DNA of 64,000 nucleotides from S5-327 sp965116015 (GTDB taxonomy: Bacteria > Chloroflexota > Dehalococcoidia > Lucifugimonadales > Australimonadaceae), in assembly GCA_965116015.1 (NCBI GenBank), contig OZ220477.1, forward strand, positions 2,046,001-2,110,000, given 5' to 3'. Each line of letters opens with the position of its first letter. Within the stretch, counting starts at the first letter, position 1. The translations under genes and the position numbers were made by a program. The notes under the pieces are model-generated. The model made no database searches. It saw only the letters and a list, made by a program, of their open reading frames with translations, and had not been told where the DNA came from. Shown here piece after piece: positions 28,559 through 37,279 of the stretch.

Positions 28559-29728
28559 CTATGCCGCCCCTGGCGGCGGTTGCGCTGCAACTGGAGCCGC
28601 AGCGGCGGTATCGTCGTCTGCTTGCACGAATGCCTCTTCCGCCGGCAGCATCTTGCAAGCTCCTGGCTGAACTGAGAGGTAGATGCGTTCGCCCCGCTGG
28701 AACCCTTCGTCTGGGCGCACCGAAGCTTTGAGCGGGTAGCCGGCGACATCCACGCGGCAATCCAGCGCATCTCCTAGGAACACGAGCGTTTCGATGGTTC
28801 CTTCCAGGCAGTTGCCATCGTCAACGCGCTCGCGCGAGATCGCGATGGCTGCCGGTCGAACTGCAATCGACACTTCCTCGCCGACGCCCGCTGGAGATGT
28901 GCCCTCACAGCGCAGCTGGCCCTGCGGCGTGTCCACGACGGTCAGGCTTGCGTCGCTGCTTGCCACCGTTCCGTGCAGCAGGTTCGTGGTGCCAATGAAC
29001 TCGGCAGTGAACCGCGAATTCGGGTCCGAGTAGATCTCTTCTGGCGAGCCAAGTTGGATGATTTCGCCGTCGCGCATTACGGCGATCTGATCCGACAGCG
29101 TCAGCGCTTCAAGCTGGTCATGCGTCACGAACAGCGTTGTGATGTGCAACCGCTCCGTGAGCGACTTTAATTCTACGCGCATCTCGTCCCGCAATTTCGC
29201 ATCCAAGTTCGACAGCGGCTCATCGAGCAAGAGCGCTTTCGGCTGACGAACGAGCGCCCGCGCGAGCGCAAGGCGCTGCTGCTGCCCGCCCGAAAGTTGC
29301 GGCGCCGGACGCTTCTCCAGGCCGTCTAGCCGCACAAGGCTCAGTGCTTCCCGCACACGCTCGCGCACCTCCGCCTTCGGCAGCTTCCCTTTTCCCTGCG
29401 AGATGGGGAACGCAACATTGTCGAACACGTCCATATGGGGCCAGATGGCGTACGACTGGAACACCATGCCGATAGGCCGCTGGTGCGCCGGCACATGCCC
29501 TCGCGCGGACACGACCACCATATCCTCGATAGCGATTTCGCCCCCGTCGGCTTTCTCGAGCCCTGCGATGCACCGCAGGGTCGTCGATTTCCCGCACCCT
29601 GAAGGTCCTAGCAGCGTGAAGAACTCGCCAGACTCGACATCGAACGACACGCCTTTCACAGCGTTCACTGCTCCCTCGTCAGTGTCGTATCTTTTCACCA
29701 GGCTCTCGACGCGAACAGCGACTACCAT
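28559..29728 (-). CDS. ABC transporter ATPase, ferric iron/polyamine type
   Basis: Cytoplasmic ATPase of an importer, 389 aa. Walker A is GPSGCGKST, the signature LSGGQQQR, Walker B LLLDEPLSNLD, switch His VTHDQ; a TOBE domain follows (about 290-365) and a short Pro-rich tail. It is the last gene of a minus-strand operon: binding protein (31566), double permease (29738), ATPase, with a 9-bp gap to the permease. Domain make-up and the binding protein point to an FbpABC/AfuABC-type system for Fe3+; related 2-aminoethylphosphonate or thiamine importers share this layout. Confidence 0.92.
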   Translation of the reverse strand: MVVAVRVESLVKRYDTDEGAVNAVKGVSFDVESGEFFTLLGPSGCGKSTTLRCIAGLEKADGGEIAIEDMVVVSARGHVPAHQRPIGMVFQSYAIWPHMDVFDNVAFPISQGKGKLPKAEVRERVREALSLVRLDGLEKRPAPQLSGGQQQRLALARALVRQPKALLLDEPLSNLDAKLRDEMRVELKSLTERLHITTLFVTHDQLEALTLSDQIAVMRDGEIIQLGSPEEIYSDPNSRFTAEFIGTTNLLHGTVASSDASLTVVDTPQGQLRCEGTSPAGVGEEVSIAVRPAAIAISRERVDDGNCLEGTIETLVFLGDALDCRVDVAGYPLKASVRPDEGFQRGERIYLSVQPGACKMLPAEEAFVQADDDTAAAAPVAAQPPPGAA

Positions 29729-29737
29729 GCGGGCCTC

Positions 29738-31483
29738 CTATCCGTGTTCTCTCGTGAGACGCAGCGTCACAACTCGCGCCACGACGACGATGGTTGTCAT
29801 CAGCGCCATCAGAATCACCCCGAGCGCGGTCGCCTCGTCGATTCGTCCGTTCTCCCAAGCGGACCACGCAACAATCGACAGTATCTGACTGTCGCGCGTC
29901 GTGAGCAGCAACGCCATTGAAAGCTCTCGCCCGCTGTGAATCGCAACCCATATCCAGCCAGCCACGAGCGAGGGCACTAGCAAACGGAGCGTGATTTGCC
30001 GAAACACGGTAAGCCAGCCGACTCCACTCGTCGCTCCAGCCTCCTCCAGCTCCTTGTGCAGCTGGAACATAGCTCCGTTCGTCGCGCGCGTCCCGTAGGC
30101 GAGGAACCGCGCAACATGAACGAGAACGATGAGCCAGATCGTGCCGTACAGCGGTATCCAGTCGACCCACAGCGCCATCAGAAAGAACGCGAGGCCGAAG
30201 ACGATGCTTGGCGCAGTGAAAGGCACGAATGCTAGCGTGTCGAGAATGCCTCGCCCTTTTGCCTTTGAGCGTACGACAATCCACGAAATGACTGCCGATA
30301 ACAGAATCGTCGAAACAGGCACCACTGCTATCAGAAGCAGGGAGTTCCGCAGTCCTATCCAGAATGCCTCCTGCCCGAACACGATTCGGTACCCCTCGAG
30401 CGACGCGTTCTGGAACGCAAAAATGGAGGGTGGACGGAAGAAGGGCTGTGTGCTCGCGTACAGCAGCACGACTGTTGGCAGCACGACCATGAGGAAGAAG
30501 TATCCGAGGATCCCGACGCCCGCCCAGCGGCGGTACTTCCCCAAGTCAATCCGCCGGGGCCGGTACCCTTTTCCCGTGATCGTAGCGAAGCGCTGTTGGA
30601 TGCGCGTTACTCGGTGGTAATAGAAGATGCCCACGATGCCTACGGCCGCAGCGACTGTTCCCAGGCTGGTAGCCAACCCGTAATCCCGCGGCACTTGGCT
30701 CGTTGCCAGGTAAATCCGTGTCGCGAACACGTGGATGCCTTCCGGCATACCGAGGATTGCCGGGATTTCGAAGATGCCAATCGTGGCCGTCCCGACGAAT
30801 ATCGTGACTCCCAGCAGTCCCGGCAGCATAACCGGGAACGTAACCTTGCGCATCGTCGTTAGTGTCCCAGCCCCTGAGGTGGAAGCCGCTTCTTCTAGCG
30901 AAGGGTCCATGCTGCGGAACAGTCCTACCACCATGAGGAAAATCGTCGGCGTCAGCCGAAACGCCTCGACTACAACCAGCGTGCCGAGTGTATGCGGGTC
31001 GAAGATGCCCTCACGCCAGCCAAGCCACTGCGTAAACGGGATGTTGAACACGCCAGTGCGTGGGTTCAGGAGGAATACCCATGTCATCGCGTACAGGATA
31101 GGGGGGATGCCCGCAGTGATAATTGCGACGACGAAAGCGAAGTTGCGCAGCGGCGCGTTCGTTCGCTCCACCACCCATGCAAGCGTCACTCCGAAGACAA
31201 GCCCCAGCGCGACTGAGCCGACGCCAAACACTGCGGTGTTGAAGAGCAGCTCGTACGTTGTGGAATTGAGGAACGTCTTCCTGTAATTCTCGAGCGTGAA
31301 GTGGCCTCCGGAATCTGCGGGTCCGACGCTCCACAGGCTGTAAAAGAGGAGAATGGCCAGCGGCGCAAGCACCAGCAGCGCAAGAATGAGCCCCAGCCCG
31401 CCAACGAAAATGACGTACTGAGGCTCGGCGTTGGCTAAGCGACTAGGCAGCGCTCTTCTGGCAACGCGGCTTGCGATGGCCAC
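29738..31483 (-). CDS. Fused double ABC permease, FbpB-like
   Basis: Inner-membrane channel, 581 aa with about 12 membrane helices. It holds two permease domains in one chain, each with its EAA loop: EEAASTSGAGTLTTMRKVTF near 200 and EEAGATSGVGWLTVFRQITL near 500. Fused permeases are typical for ferric iron, thiamine and phosphonate importers. It lies between the binding-protein gene and the ATPase gene; the long hairpin upstream may lower its expression compared with the binding protein. Confidence 0.92.
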   Translation of the reverse strand: MAIASRVARRALPSRLANAEPQYVIFVGGLGLILALLVLAPLAILLFYSLWSVGPADSGGHFTLENYRKTFLNSTTYELLFNTAVFGVGSVALGLVFGVTLAWVVERTNAPLRNFAFVVAIITAGIPPILYAMTWVFLLNPRTGVFNIPFTQWLGWREGIFDPHTLGTLVVVEAFRLTPTIFLMVVGLFRSMDPSLEEAASTSGAGTLTTMRKVTFPVMLPGLLGVTIFVGTATIGIFEIPAILGMPEGIHVFATRIYLATSQVPRDYGLATSLGTVAAAVGIVGIFYYHRVTRIQQRFATITGKGYRPRRIDLGKYRRWAGVGILGYFFLMVVLPTVVLLYASTQPFFRPPSIFAFQNASLEGYRIVFGQEAFWIGLRNSLLLIAVVPVSTILLSAVISWIVVRSKAKGRGILDTLAFVPFTAPSIVFGLAFFLMALWVDWIPLYGTIWLIVLVHVARFLAYGTRATNGAMFQLHKELEEAGATSGVGWLTVFRQITLRLLVPSLVAGWIWVAIHSGRELSMALLLTTRDSQILSIVAWSAWENGRIDEATALGVILMALMTTIVVVARVVTLRLTREHG

Positions 31484-31514
31484 CCTTCTACCTCCCGACG
31501 TAGTTTCATGGAAG

Positions 31515-31554
31515 GCGCGGGGGCTTCGCTGCGCAAGCGAACTAGCCCCCGCGC
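31515..31554 (-). terminator. Long hairpin between binding-protein and permease genes
   Basis: Outer arms of 10 bp (31515-31524 with 31545-31554) and inner arms of 6 bp (31525-31530 with 31536-31541), a 3-nt bulge and a 5-nt loop. It is placed inside the operon, where such structures protect the upstream message or partly stop transcription, so more binding protein than permease is made. No T-run follows on the minus strand. Confidence 0.6.
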
Positions 31555-31565
31555 ATATGCTGCGT

Positions 31566-32687
31566 CTAGCTGGTCGGGATGCCCAGAATCTCGCGGTACT
31601 TGGTCTGTAGCCGAGTAAAGTGATCGGCCATCTCGATGCCTGTGTACCCGATCTTCAGTTCCAGTCGAGCGGCGCGCTCGCCGATGAGGTCGCCCGAATT
31701 CGGATCAAGCGTCGTGCCTGGCTGCACTTCGATGCGAACCGGTATGCCCTGATCAGCATTGAGCAGCCAGCGAAGGAAGAGCCTGCCTCCTGCAGGGTTC
31801 GGCCCATCTGCGACAGCCCCTACGAGCCACTGCTCTATGGCGTTCGGCGTTACCGGCGCGAGCTCCACTGGGTGCCCCTGCATTATCGCGTTCCCTATCG
31901 ATGAGAAGTTCACATCAGGGCTGATTGCCGATTCGCCGCTCGCCACATCGTTTGACACCGCGGTGTTGCCGTGCAGGATCTTCGGATCCTGCTCCGCTAG
32001 CTTTGCAAGGTAATCGGCGACCTCGGCTTCCGGCCAGAGATTCTCGTACCGGCCGCCGTACTCTTCCAGGTCTGTCAAGTAGATGAATCCCTTTAATCGG
32101 TCTTCGAGCACCAAATCGCCCTTCCACTTGGGATCGAGCAGGTCATCGTATGTCTGTGGGATGTCGCTGCCCGTTACGCGGTCAGTGTTGTACATCACGC
32201 CGTGAGCTAGCGGCACATAGAGCGTCGCCAGTCCGTTCGCGTAGCGAGCCTCCTCAGGAATTCCCAAGTCGTCGAAGATGTCGGAACTGTTCGAGAAAAT
32301 GCCTCTGTCGAGCAACCTGCTGTCGCGTCCGGGGTCAGCAATGTCGGCTGTAACATTCCCGGCTTGGTGCTCGAGCAGCAGCCCTTCCGTAACCTCGCTG
32401 GTGCTCTTCTGGGTATGCACGACCGAGAGTCCCGGGTAGTCCGCCTCGAATGCGGCAATGACCTGCTCGGCTTGCGCCGCGCGAGTGGGGAAGACCCAGT
32501 TGATCTCGCCGCTGTGTGTGGCCAGAGCATCTTTGTACAGTTGCTCCTCGAGCGACAGCTCCATCATTGGGGTTGGAGTAGCTGCCGCCTGGGGCACAGG
32601 GGTGGGTGTCGCGGTCGGATCGGAACCGCACGCTGCAAGAGCCGGCAGCGCCAGCAGAGCCAGTAGCACAAACAAGAGTTTTCTCAC
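31566..32687 (-). CDS. Extracellular solute-binding lipoprotein, ferric iron type
   Basis: 373 aa. The signal peptide ends LPALAAC (lipobox), followed by a short TPTP linker, then a class F-like binding domain: EINWVFPTRAAQAEQVIAAF near the N-terminus, GVMYNTDRVTGSDIPQTYDD, LLDPKWKGDLVLEDR in the middle and PNAIEQWL toward the end. This resembles FbpA/AfuA proteins and their relatives. It is the first gene of the minus-strand ABC operon. The two Tyr residues that bind Fe3+ in FbpA could not be placed with certainty, so substrate is inferred from relatives. Confidence 0.88.
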   Translation of the reverse strand: MRKLLFVLLALLALPALAACGSDPTATPTPVPQAAATPTPMMELSLEEQLYKDALATHSGEINWVFPTRAAQAEQVIAAFEADYPGLSVVHTQKSTSEVTEGLLLEHQAGNVTADIADPGRDSRLLDRGIFSNSSDIFDDLGIPEEARYANGLATLYVPLAHGVMYNTDRVTGSDIPQTYDDLLDPKWKGDLVLEDRLKGFIYLTDLEEYGGRYENLWPEAEVADYLAKLAEQDPKILHGNTAVSNDVASGESAISPDVNFSSIGNAIMQGHPVELAPVTPNAIEQWLVGAVADGPNPAGGRLFLRWLLNADQGIPVRIEVQPGTTLDPNSGDLIGERAARLELKIGYTGIEMADHFTRLQTKYREILGIPTS

Positions 32688-32843
32688 TGGATTCCTCCCA
32701 TTAGCATCGAACCGGCGTCCTGGCGACGCTCGGCGCTCCGAAAGTAGCGCGCAACCTATACTGTACGCGCGGTATCGTCAACACAGCCCCTGCTCATCAG
32801 GGAGGCAGCAGAGGAGAGTCCGCCTGCTACAATGACTCCGTAT

Positions 32844-32933
32844 GGAGGGATGGCAGAGAGGACGAATGCGGCGGTCTTGAAAACCGCTGTACGGGCGACT
32901 GTACCGTGGGTTCGAATCCCACTCCCTCCGCCA
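32844..32933 (+). tRNA. tRNA-Ser (anticodon TGA)
   Basis: Class II tRNA, 90 nt with a long variable arm. Acceptor GGAGGGA/TCCCTCC, anticodon loop CTTGAAA giving TGA (reads UCA), T-loop TTCGAAT, G73 and encoded CCA. Confidence 0.95.
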
Positions 32934-33042
32934 GCCGATTCGACGAGAGAAGCCGCACCATGAGGCGCCCGTCGCCCGTATGGAAGCGGGACCCTCGCCT
33001 CAGGACAGGAACGGCGCGCTCAATCCGCGCACAGATCGGGCG

Positions 33043-33525
33043 CTAGTTCACCTGTTCGTAGCGGCCCTCGTAGAAGACAAGCGCCCTGCCGTCGCCGTGG
33101 ATGTAGGCCTCTTCAATCTCGGCGATGAACAAGGTGTGATCGCCCGCCTCCACCTGCTGTTCGACGCGGCACACCATCACCGACAGGGCGTCGTCGAACA
33201 GCGCCATCCCGTGTTCGTGTTGCGCGTGGGCATCAGGCAGGCGTCGGCGCTCCTCCCAGCGGCCTCTTCCGTAGAAGTCCGCAAGCGCAGATTGATCATC
33301 CCTTAGGAAGTTCACCGCGAACCACCGCTCACGGTGCAGGTTCGCGCAGGTGTTGCCCGCTGTTGCGACGCTCAGCGCCAGCAGCGGAGGATCGAGCGAC
33401 ACCGATAGCACAGCGTTTGCTGTTGTTGCGTATGGGTCGCCCTCGACGGTGCGAGTAGTTACGACGGTGACCCCCGTCGGGAACCGGCGCCATGCGCGAC
33501 GCAGCACGTCGGGCGTGACGGTCAT
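33043..33525 (-). CDS. Flavin reductase-like (DIM6/NTAB) domain protein
   Basis: 160-aa FMN-binding split-barrel protein. Family signature: RFPTGVTVVTT at the start, DPYATTANAVLSVSLDPPLLALSV, and CANLHRERWFAVNFL. Members supply reduced flavin to monooxygenases or are NAD(P)H:flavin oxidoreductases. Start ATG 33525 is 2 bp after the upstream hydrolase stop, so the two genes are co-translated; this suggests a joint catabolic step, but no partner monooxygenase is adjacent. Confidence 0.9.
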   Translation of the reverse strand: MTVTPDVLRRAWRRFPTGVTVVTTRTVEGDPYATTANAVLSVSLDPPLLALSVATAGNTCANLHRERWFAVNFLRDDQSALADFYGRGRWEERRRLPDAHAQHEHGMALFDDALSVMVCRVEQQVEAGDHTLFIAEIEEAYIHGDGRALVFYEGRYEQVN

Positions 33526-33527
33526 TT

Positions 33528-34391
33528 TTACAGCGCTCCAGCGGGCGCGCGGACTCCCAGCCACTCCGGAACGACCCGGAACAGGTCGTCTTCCTTGTTG
33601 TGCCAGCCGTGGTCGCCGCCCTCGAGATGCACCCACGTAACGTTGGATTTCCCCTCGCAAAGCGCCGCCATGTACTTGCCTGCGTCGCGCATGCGGGGGT
33701 GGGACTCCTCCGTGCCGGTCAGCACTAGCAGCGGACAGTCTATCTCGTTCGTGTGCGCTTTCGTAATGTCGTAATGCTCGGAGCAGTGACGATCGAGGTA
33801 CACATCGGCAGAAAAGTAGGAGCCCGGATTTGGAAAGTCGACGAACATAATTTCGTGGCCGCGGCCTGCCTCGGCGAGCGCTTTCGCGGTCGCGTAATTG
33901 TGCAGGTGTTCCTCGCCCATCTCGCATGCGGCGTAGTATTCATGGGAGAAGCGGAGCGGCGCGAGCGAAATGACTGCGGCCACGCGAGGGTCTTTGTTCT
34001 TCGCCTGCGCGAGCACGACCCGAACAGCCCCGAGGCTGCTTCCCCAGATGCCTATCCGCGAGTAGCCTCGGCTGACCATAAAGTCGACCATCGCCCGTAA
34101 GTCGAGGTGCGTCTCCGAGAGCTTTTCGTAGGCGTTCCCGGTGCGCGTCTTGCCTGCGCGACCTCCCACGACGTCGTGCCCTCTAGTGTTGAACAGCGCC
34201 GTTGGTATTCCCATGTCCCGAAGTTTCGCCGCGCGTGGGTTCGATGGCGACAAGTAGAAATTCCCCGCCGACCCGTGAACCATTACCATGGCGTCCACAA
34301 GCAAATCGCTGCGCGGCGCCTCCGGCTCGAGCACAATTCCGCTCAGCGTTACGTCGTCGATGGACTTCGCGTGTACTAAGTCAACTAGCAT
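33528..34391 (-). CDS. Alpha/beta hydrolase
   Basis: 287 aa. Core: the oxyanion strand VMVHGSAGNFY, nucleophile elbow GIWGSSLGA, an Asp after the CPLLVLTGTEE strand, and catalytic His in LEGGDHGW. No signal peptide, so it is cytoplasmic. The substrate is unknown; it resembles small ester/dienelactone-type hydrolases. It is the first gene of a tight pair with the flavin reductase. Confidence 0.85.
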   Translation of the reverse strand: MLVDLVHAKSIDDVTLSGIVLEPEAPRSDLLVDAMVMVHGSAGNFYLSPSNPRAAKLRDMGIPTALFNTRGHDVVGGRAGKTRTGNAYEKLSETHLDLRAMVDFMVSRGYSRIGIWGSSLGAVRVVLAQAKNKDPRVAAVISLAPLRFSHEYYAACEMGEEHLHNYATAKALAEAGRGHEIMFVDFPNPGSYFSADVYLDRHCSEHYDITKAHTNEIDCPLLVLTGTEESHPRMRDAGKYMAALCEGKSNVTWVHLEGGDHGWHNKEDDLFRVVPEWLGVRAPAGAL

Positions 34392-34475
34392 TGCTCATCC
34401 TTTCTCTAGTTGCCGTTGCGTCTACCTGTTCGTATCGTCGTCAATTGCGCGGCTGCCTTGCAGGAACCCTAGCCT

Positions 34476-34497
34476 GCTTGCCCCACTGCGGGCAAGC
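34476..34497 (-). terminator. Hairpin downstream of the M16 peptidase gene
   Basis: Perfect 8-bp stem, GCTTGCCC (34476-34483) with GGGCAAGC (34490-34497), 6-nt loop, 52 bp after the peptidase stop on the minus strand. No T-run. Confidence 0.45.
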
Positions 34498-34548
34498 TCT
34501 GGCCGGTGCCTTTAACGGTGGAGCGATGTTGAGCAGAGAGCCTAGCGG

Positions 34549-35847
34549 TCAAGGATTCAGGAGTTTGCGGAATCGCGCCTCCGACCGGTAAGGTCCGACG
34601 ACCGACAAGCGGTAGGCTCTTGGCCCGAAGTAACGCCGTGCAGCAGATTCCAAGTCGTCTGTCTCGAGCTCGCGCAGCTCCGCAACTATCGCATCCGGAG
34701 TCCGCACTCGGTCGTGCAACAGCTCTTGAGTCCCCATCCAGCTCATTACCGCGCGAGTGTCCTCCATCCTCAGCTGAAGCCGCCCTACTGAGTACTCGAC
34801 GGCGCGCGACAGCTCCTCTTCCGTAATGCGCTCCTGCGCCTTCTCCAACTCGCTGGTGATTGCTGCAATAGCAGCGTCGGCATTTCCCTTGTCCACCCCG
34901 CAGCCTACGACGAACGCTCCGCAGTCACTGAAGTGCATTGCCCCACTGTGCACGTCGTAGGCCAAGCCCAGCCGCTCTCGGATCTCCATAAAGAGCCGGC
35001 TCGTCATGCCTTCGCCCAGCGTCGCGCTAAGCATATCAACCGCGTACCGGTCGTCCGCCAACGCAGGTGCGCTCTCTACCGCAAGGCAGATGTGCGCCTG
35101 ATCCGTGGAACGCCGCCCCAGCTCAACGCGCACTCCTGCCCCGTTCGTCTCCACAGGGCGCATAGGGAGCGTTCGCGACGCCCCGCCGCCGTCGAACAGT
35201 GCTCCAACTTTGGCGACGACCTCCTCGTGGGTGACATTGCCCGCTGCCGCCACCACGATGTTGGCAGGGACGTACTGTCTAGCGTGGTAATCGATGAGTT
35301 GCTGCCGCGTGATGCCATCTACGCTCTCTCGCGTGCCGCCAACGTCGCGGCCCATCGGCTGATCAGGCCACAGTGCGCGATCGATTAGCAGATCGGCGAA
35401 CGCGTCAGGCTGGTCGTAGGTCATTGCAAGCTCTTCAATGATGACCCCGCGCTCGCGCTCGACCTCCTCGGCGGCGAACAGCGGGTGGCGGCACATATCT
35501 GCCAGGACGTCGAGGGCGACATCGAAGTGATCGCGCGCCACTTTGGCATAGTAAACAGTCGCCTCGCGGTCGGAGCTCGCGTTGAACACGCCGCCAACCG
35601 ACTCGATAGCTCCGGAGATCAGTTCCGGGGCAGGCCGTTTCGTGCTTCCTTTGAAGAGCACATGCTCGAGGAAGTGAGAAGCGCCGGCGATAGCGTCGTC
35701 CTCATACCGCGACCCTGTTCCTACAAATACGCCGGTCGACACCGACCGAACATGGGGCATCGAGCTCGTCAGCAGACGGAGCCCGTTCGGGAAGATAGTT
35801 CGCTCGTACAACCCTAAATTTGTTCCTTTCATTTCAGCTCTGGACAT
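34549..35847 (-). CDS. M16-family zinc metallopeptidase
   Basis: Pitrilysin/processing-peptidase family, 432 aa. The inverted zinc motif HFLEHVLFKGS is near residue 59, and the third ligand Glu comes from ERGVIIEELAM about 75 residues later. The C-terminal M16 half (residues 190-430) lacks the motif, as expected for the paired, inactive half. No signal peptide is seen. In Gram-positive-like bacteria such genes (YmxG/PqqL-like) sit by polynucleotide phosphorylase or dapA genes; that is not so here. Peptide substrates are unknown. Confidence 0.92.
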   Translation of the reverse strand: MSRAEMKGTNLGLYERTIFPNGLRLLTSSMPHVRSVSTGVFVGTGSRYEDDAIAGASHFLEHVLFKGSTKRPAPELISGAIESVGGVFNASSDREATVYYAKVARDHFDVALDVLADMCRHPLFAAEEVERERGVIIEELAMTYDQPDAFADLLIDRALWPDQPMGRDVGGTRESVDGITRQQLIDYHARQYVPANIVVAAAGNVTHEEVVAKVGALFDGGGASRTLPMRPVETNGAGVRVELGRRSTDQAHICLAVESAPALADDRYAVDMLSATLGEGMTSRLFMEIRERLGLAYDVHSGAMHFSDCGAFVVGCGVDKGNADAAIAAITSELEKAQERITEEELSRAVEYSVGRLQLRMEDTRAVMSWMGTQELLHDRVRTPDAIVAELRELETDDLESAARRYFGPRAYRLSVVGPYRSEARFRKLLNP

Positions 35848-35992
35848 TCACCTGGCGCGGCGATGTCTAAACTTCGGCTGCGGCCGACTCCTGATGCGCG
35901 CCAATGGACGCCACGGGTGACCTTTGTGCGTTGCTTCGCTTGCCTTACGCCGATGGTATCCCAGCCCTGACCCGGCCGACAAACGACGCGCG

Positions 35993-37279
35993 CTAGACCG
36001 GCGTCAGCCTGCGCTGGCCGCCCATGTATGGAGCCAACGGCTCCGGCAGTTCCACGCTGCCGTCGGGCTGCTGATACGTTTCGAGCAAAGCGATGATCAC
36101 CCGAGGAAGCGCGAGTCCTGATCCGTTCAGCGTGTGCACGAATTCCGTCCGCCCTCCGCGATCCTGCCGGAGTCGGATATTCGCGCGGCGCGCCTGGAAA
36201 TCGGCGCAGTTCGAGCAAGAGCTCACTTCTAGCCATTCGTCCGACGCCGGAGTGTAAATCTCGATGTCGTAGCTCTTGACGGACTGGAAACCGAGATCGC
36301 CGCTGCACAGCTGAAGCGCGCGGAACGGCAGCCCCAGTCCGCGCACGACGTCCGATGCCTGCTCAACTAGCTCGTCGAGCGCGGCCATCGACGCGGCAGG
36401 CGCGACGAACTGGTACATCTCCACTTTCTCGAACTGGTGGACGCGCTTGAGCCCCCGCACTTGACTGCCCGCGGCTGCCCGCTCGCGACGGAAGCAAGGG
36501 CTGTGCGCCATATACCGGATGGGCAGCGCGTCGGCGTCGAGCAGTTCCCCCGCGTGGAGGCTTGTGAGCGGCGCCTCCGCCGTGGGGATCAGCCACAAAT
36601 CCTCCTCCGCGTCGTGATACAGCGCGTCGGCGAACTTTGGCAGGTTGCCGCTGTTCTCCATCGTCTGTCCGAGCACGAGAAAGGGCACGCCCTGCTCGGT
36701 GTAGCCGTGCCGCTCGCGGTGCAGGTCGATCATGTACTGCGCGAGTCCGCGCTGCAGGCGCGCGCCCGTTTCGCCGAGCACATAGAACATCCTGCCGGAC
36801 ACCCGGGAGCCGCGTTCGAAGTCTGTTACTCCAAGCGATTCCGACAGCTCCCAGTGCGGTTTGAGCGGGAAGTCGTATGACCGACGCGCGCCTTCTTCCC
36901 ACGCCACGACGTTCTCCTCCGCATCGTCTCCGTCCGGCACATCGTCCGACACCATGTTAGGGATCGTAAGCATCACAGCGCGGAACGACGCAGCAAGCTC
37001 GCGCTCCTCGTTCTCGAGCGCACCGAGCCGCCCGCCGAGCTCGCGGACTTCCTCCCGTTGCGTATTCGCCTCGCGGCCTCCGCCGCGCTTCATCAGCGCG
37101 CCTATCTGCTTGCTCGCCTCATTCCGCCGGGAGCGCAACTCTTCCACCTGCGCCAGCGCATCCCGCCGACGCGCATCCAGCGCAACAAGATCGTCCACGA
37201 CCGATGGGTCCTCGCGCCGACGCTCGAGCGACCGACGGATGGCGTCGGGATTCCGCCGCAGCAAGTCGGCGCTAAGCAT
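35993..37279 (-). CDS. serS: Seryl-tRNA synthetase
   Basis: Class II synthetase (428 aa) that charges tRNA-Ser. The N-terminal antiparallel coiled-coil arm (residues 25-110) grips the long variable arm of tRNA-Ser. Motif 2 is FRRERAAAGSQVRGLKRVHQ, motif 3 GSGLALPRVIIALLETYQ. It overlaps the 3' end of lysS by 8 bp, so the two are co-translated. A shorter spacing than average to the M16 gene (145 bp) has no clear signal. Confidence 0.97.
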   Translation of the reverse strand: MLSADLLRRNPDAIRRSLERRREDPSVVDDLVALDARRRDALAQVEELRSRRNEASKQIGALMKRGGGREANTQREEVRELGGRLGALENEERELAASFRAVMLTIPNMVSDDVPDGDDAEENVVAWEEGARRSYDFPLKPHWELSESLGVTDFERGSRVSGRMFYVLGETGARLQRGLAQYMIDLHRERHGYTEQGVPFLVLGQTMENSGNLPKFADALYHDAEEDLWLIPTAEAPLTSLHAGELLDADALPIRYMAHSPCFRRERAAAGSQVRGLKRVHQFEKVEMYQFVAPAASMAALDELVEQASDVVRGLGLPFRALQLCSGDLGFQSVKSYDIEIYTPASDEWLEVSSCSNCADFQARRANIRLRQDRGGRTEFVHTLNGSGLALPRVIIALLETYQQPDGSVELPEPLAPYMGGQRRLTPV

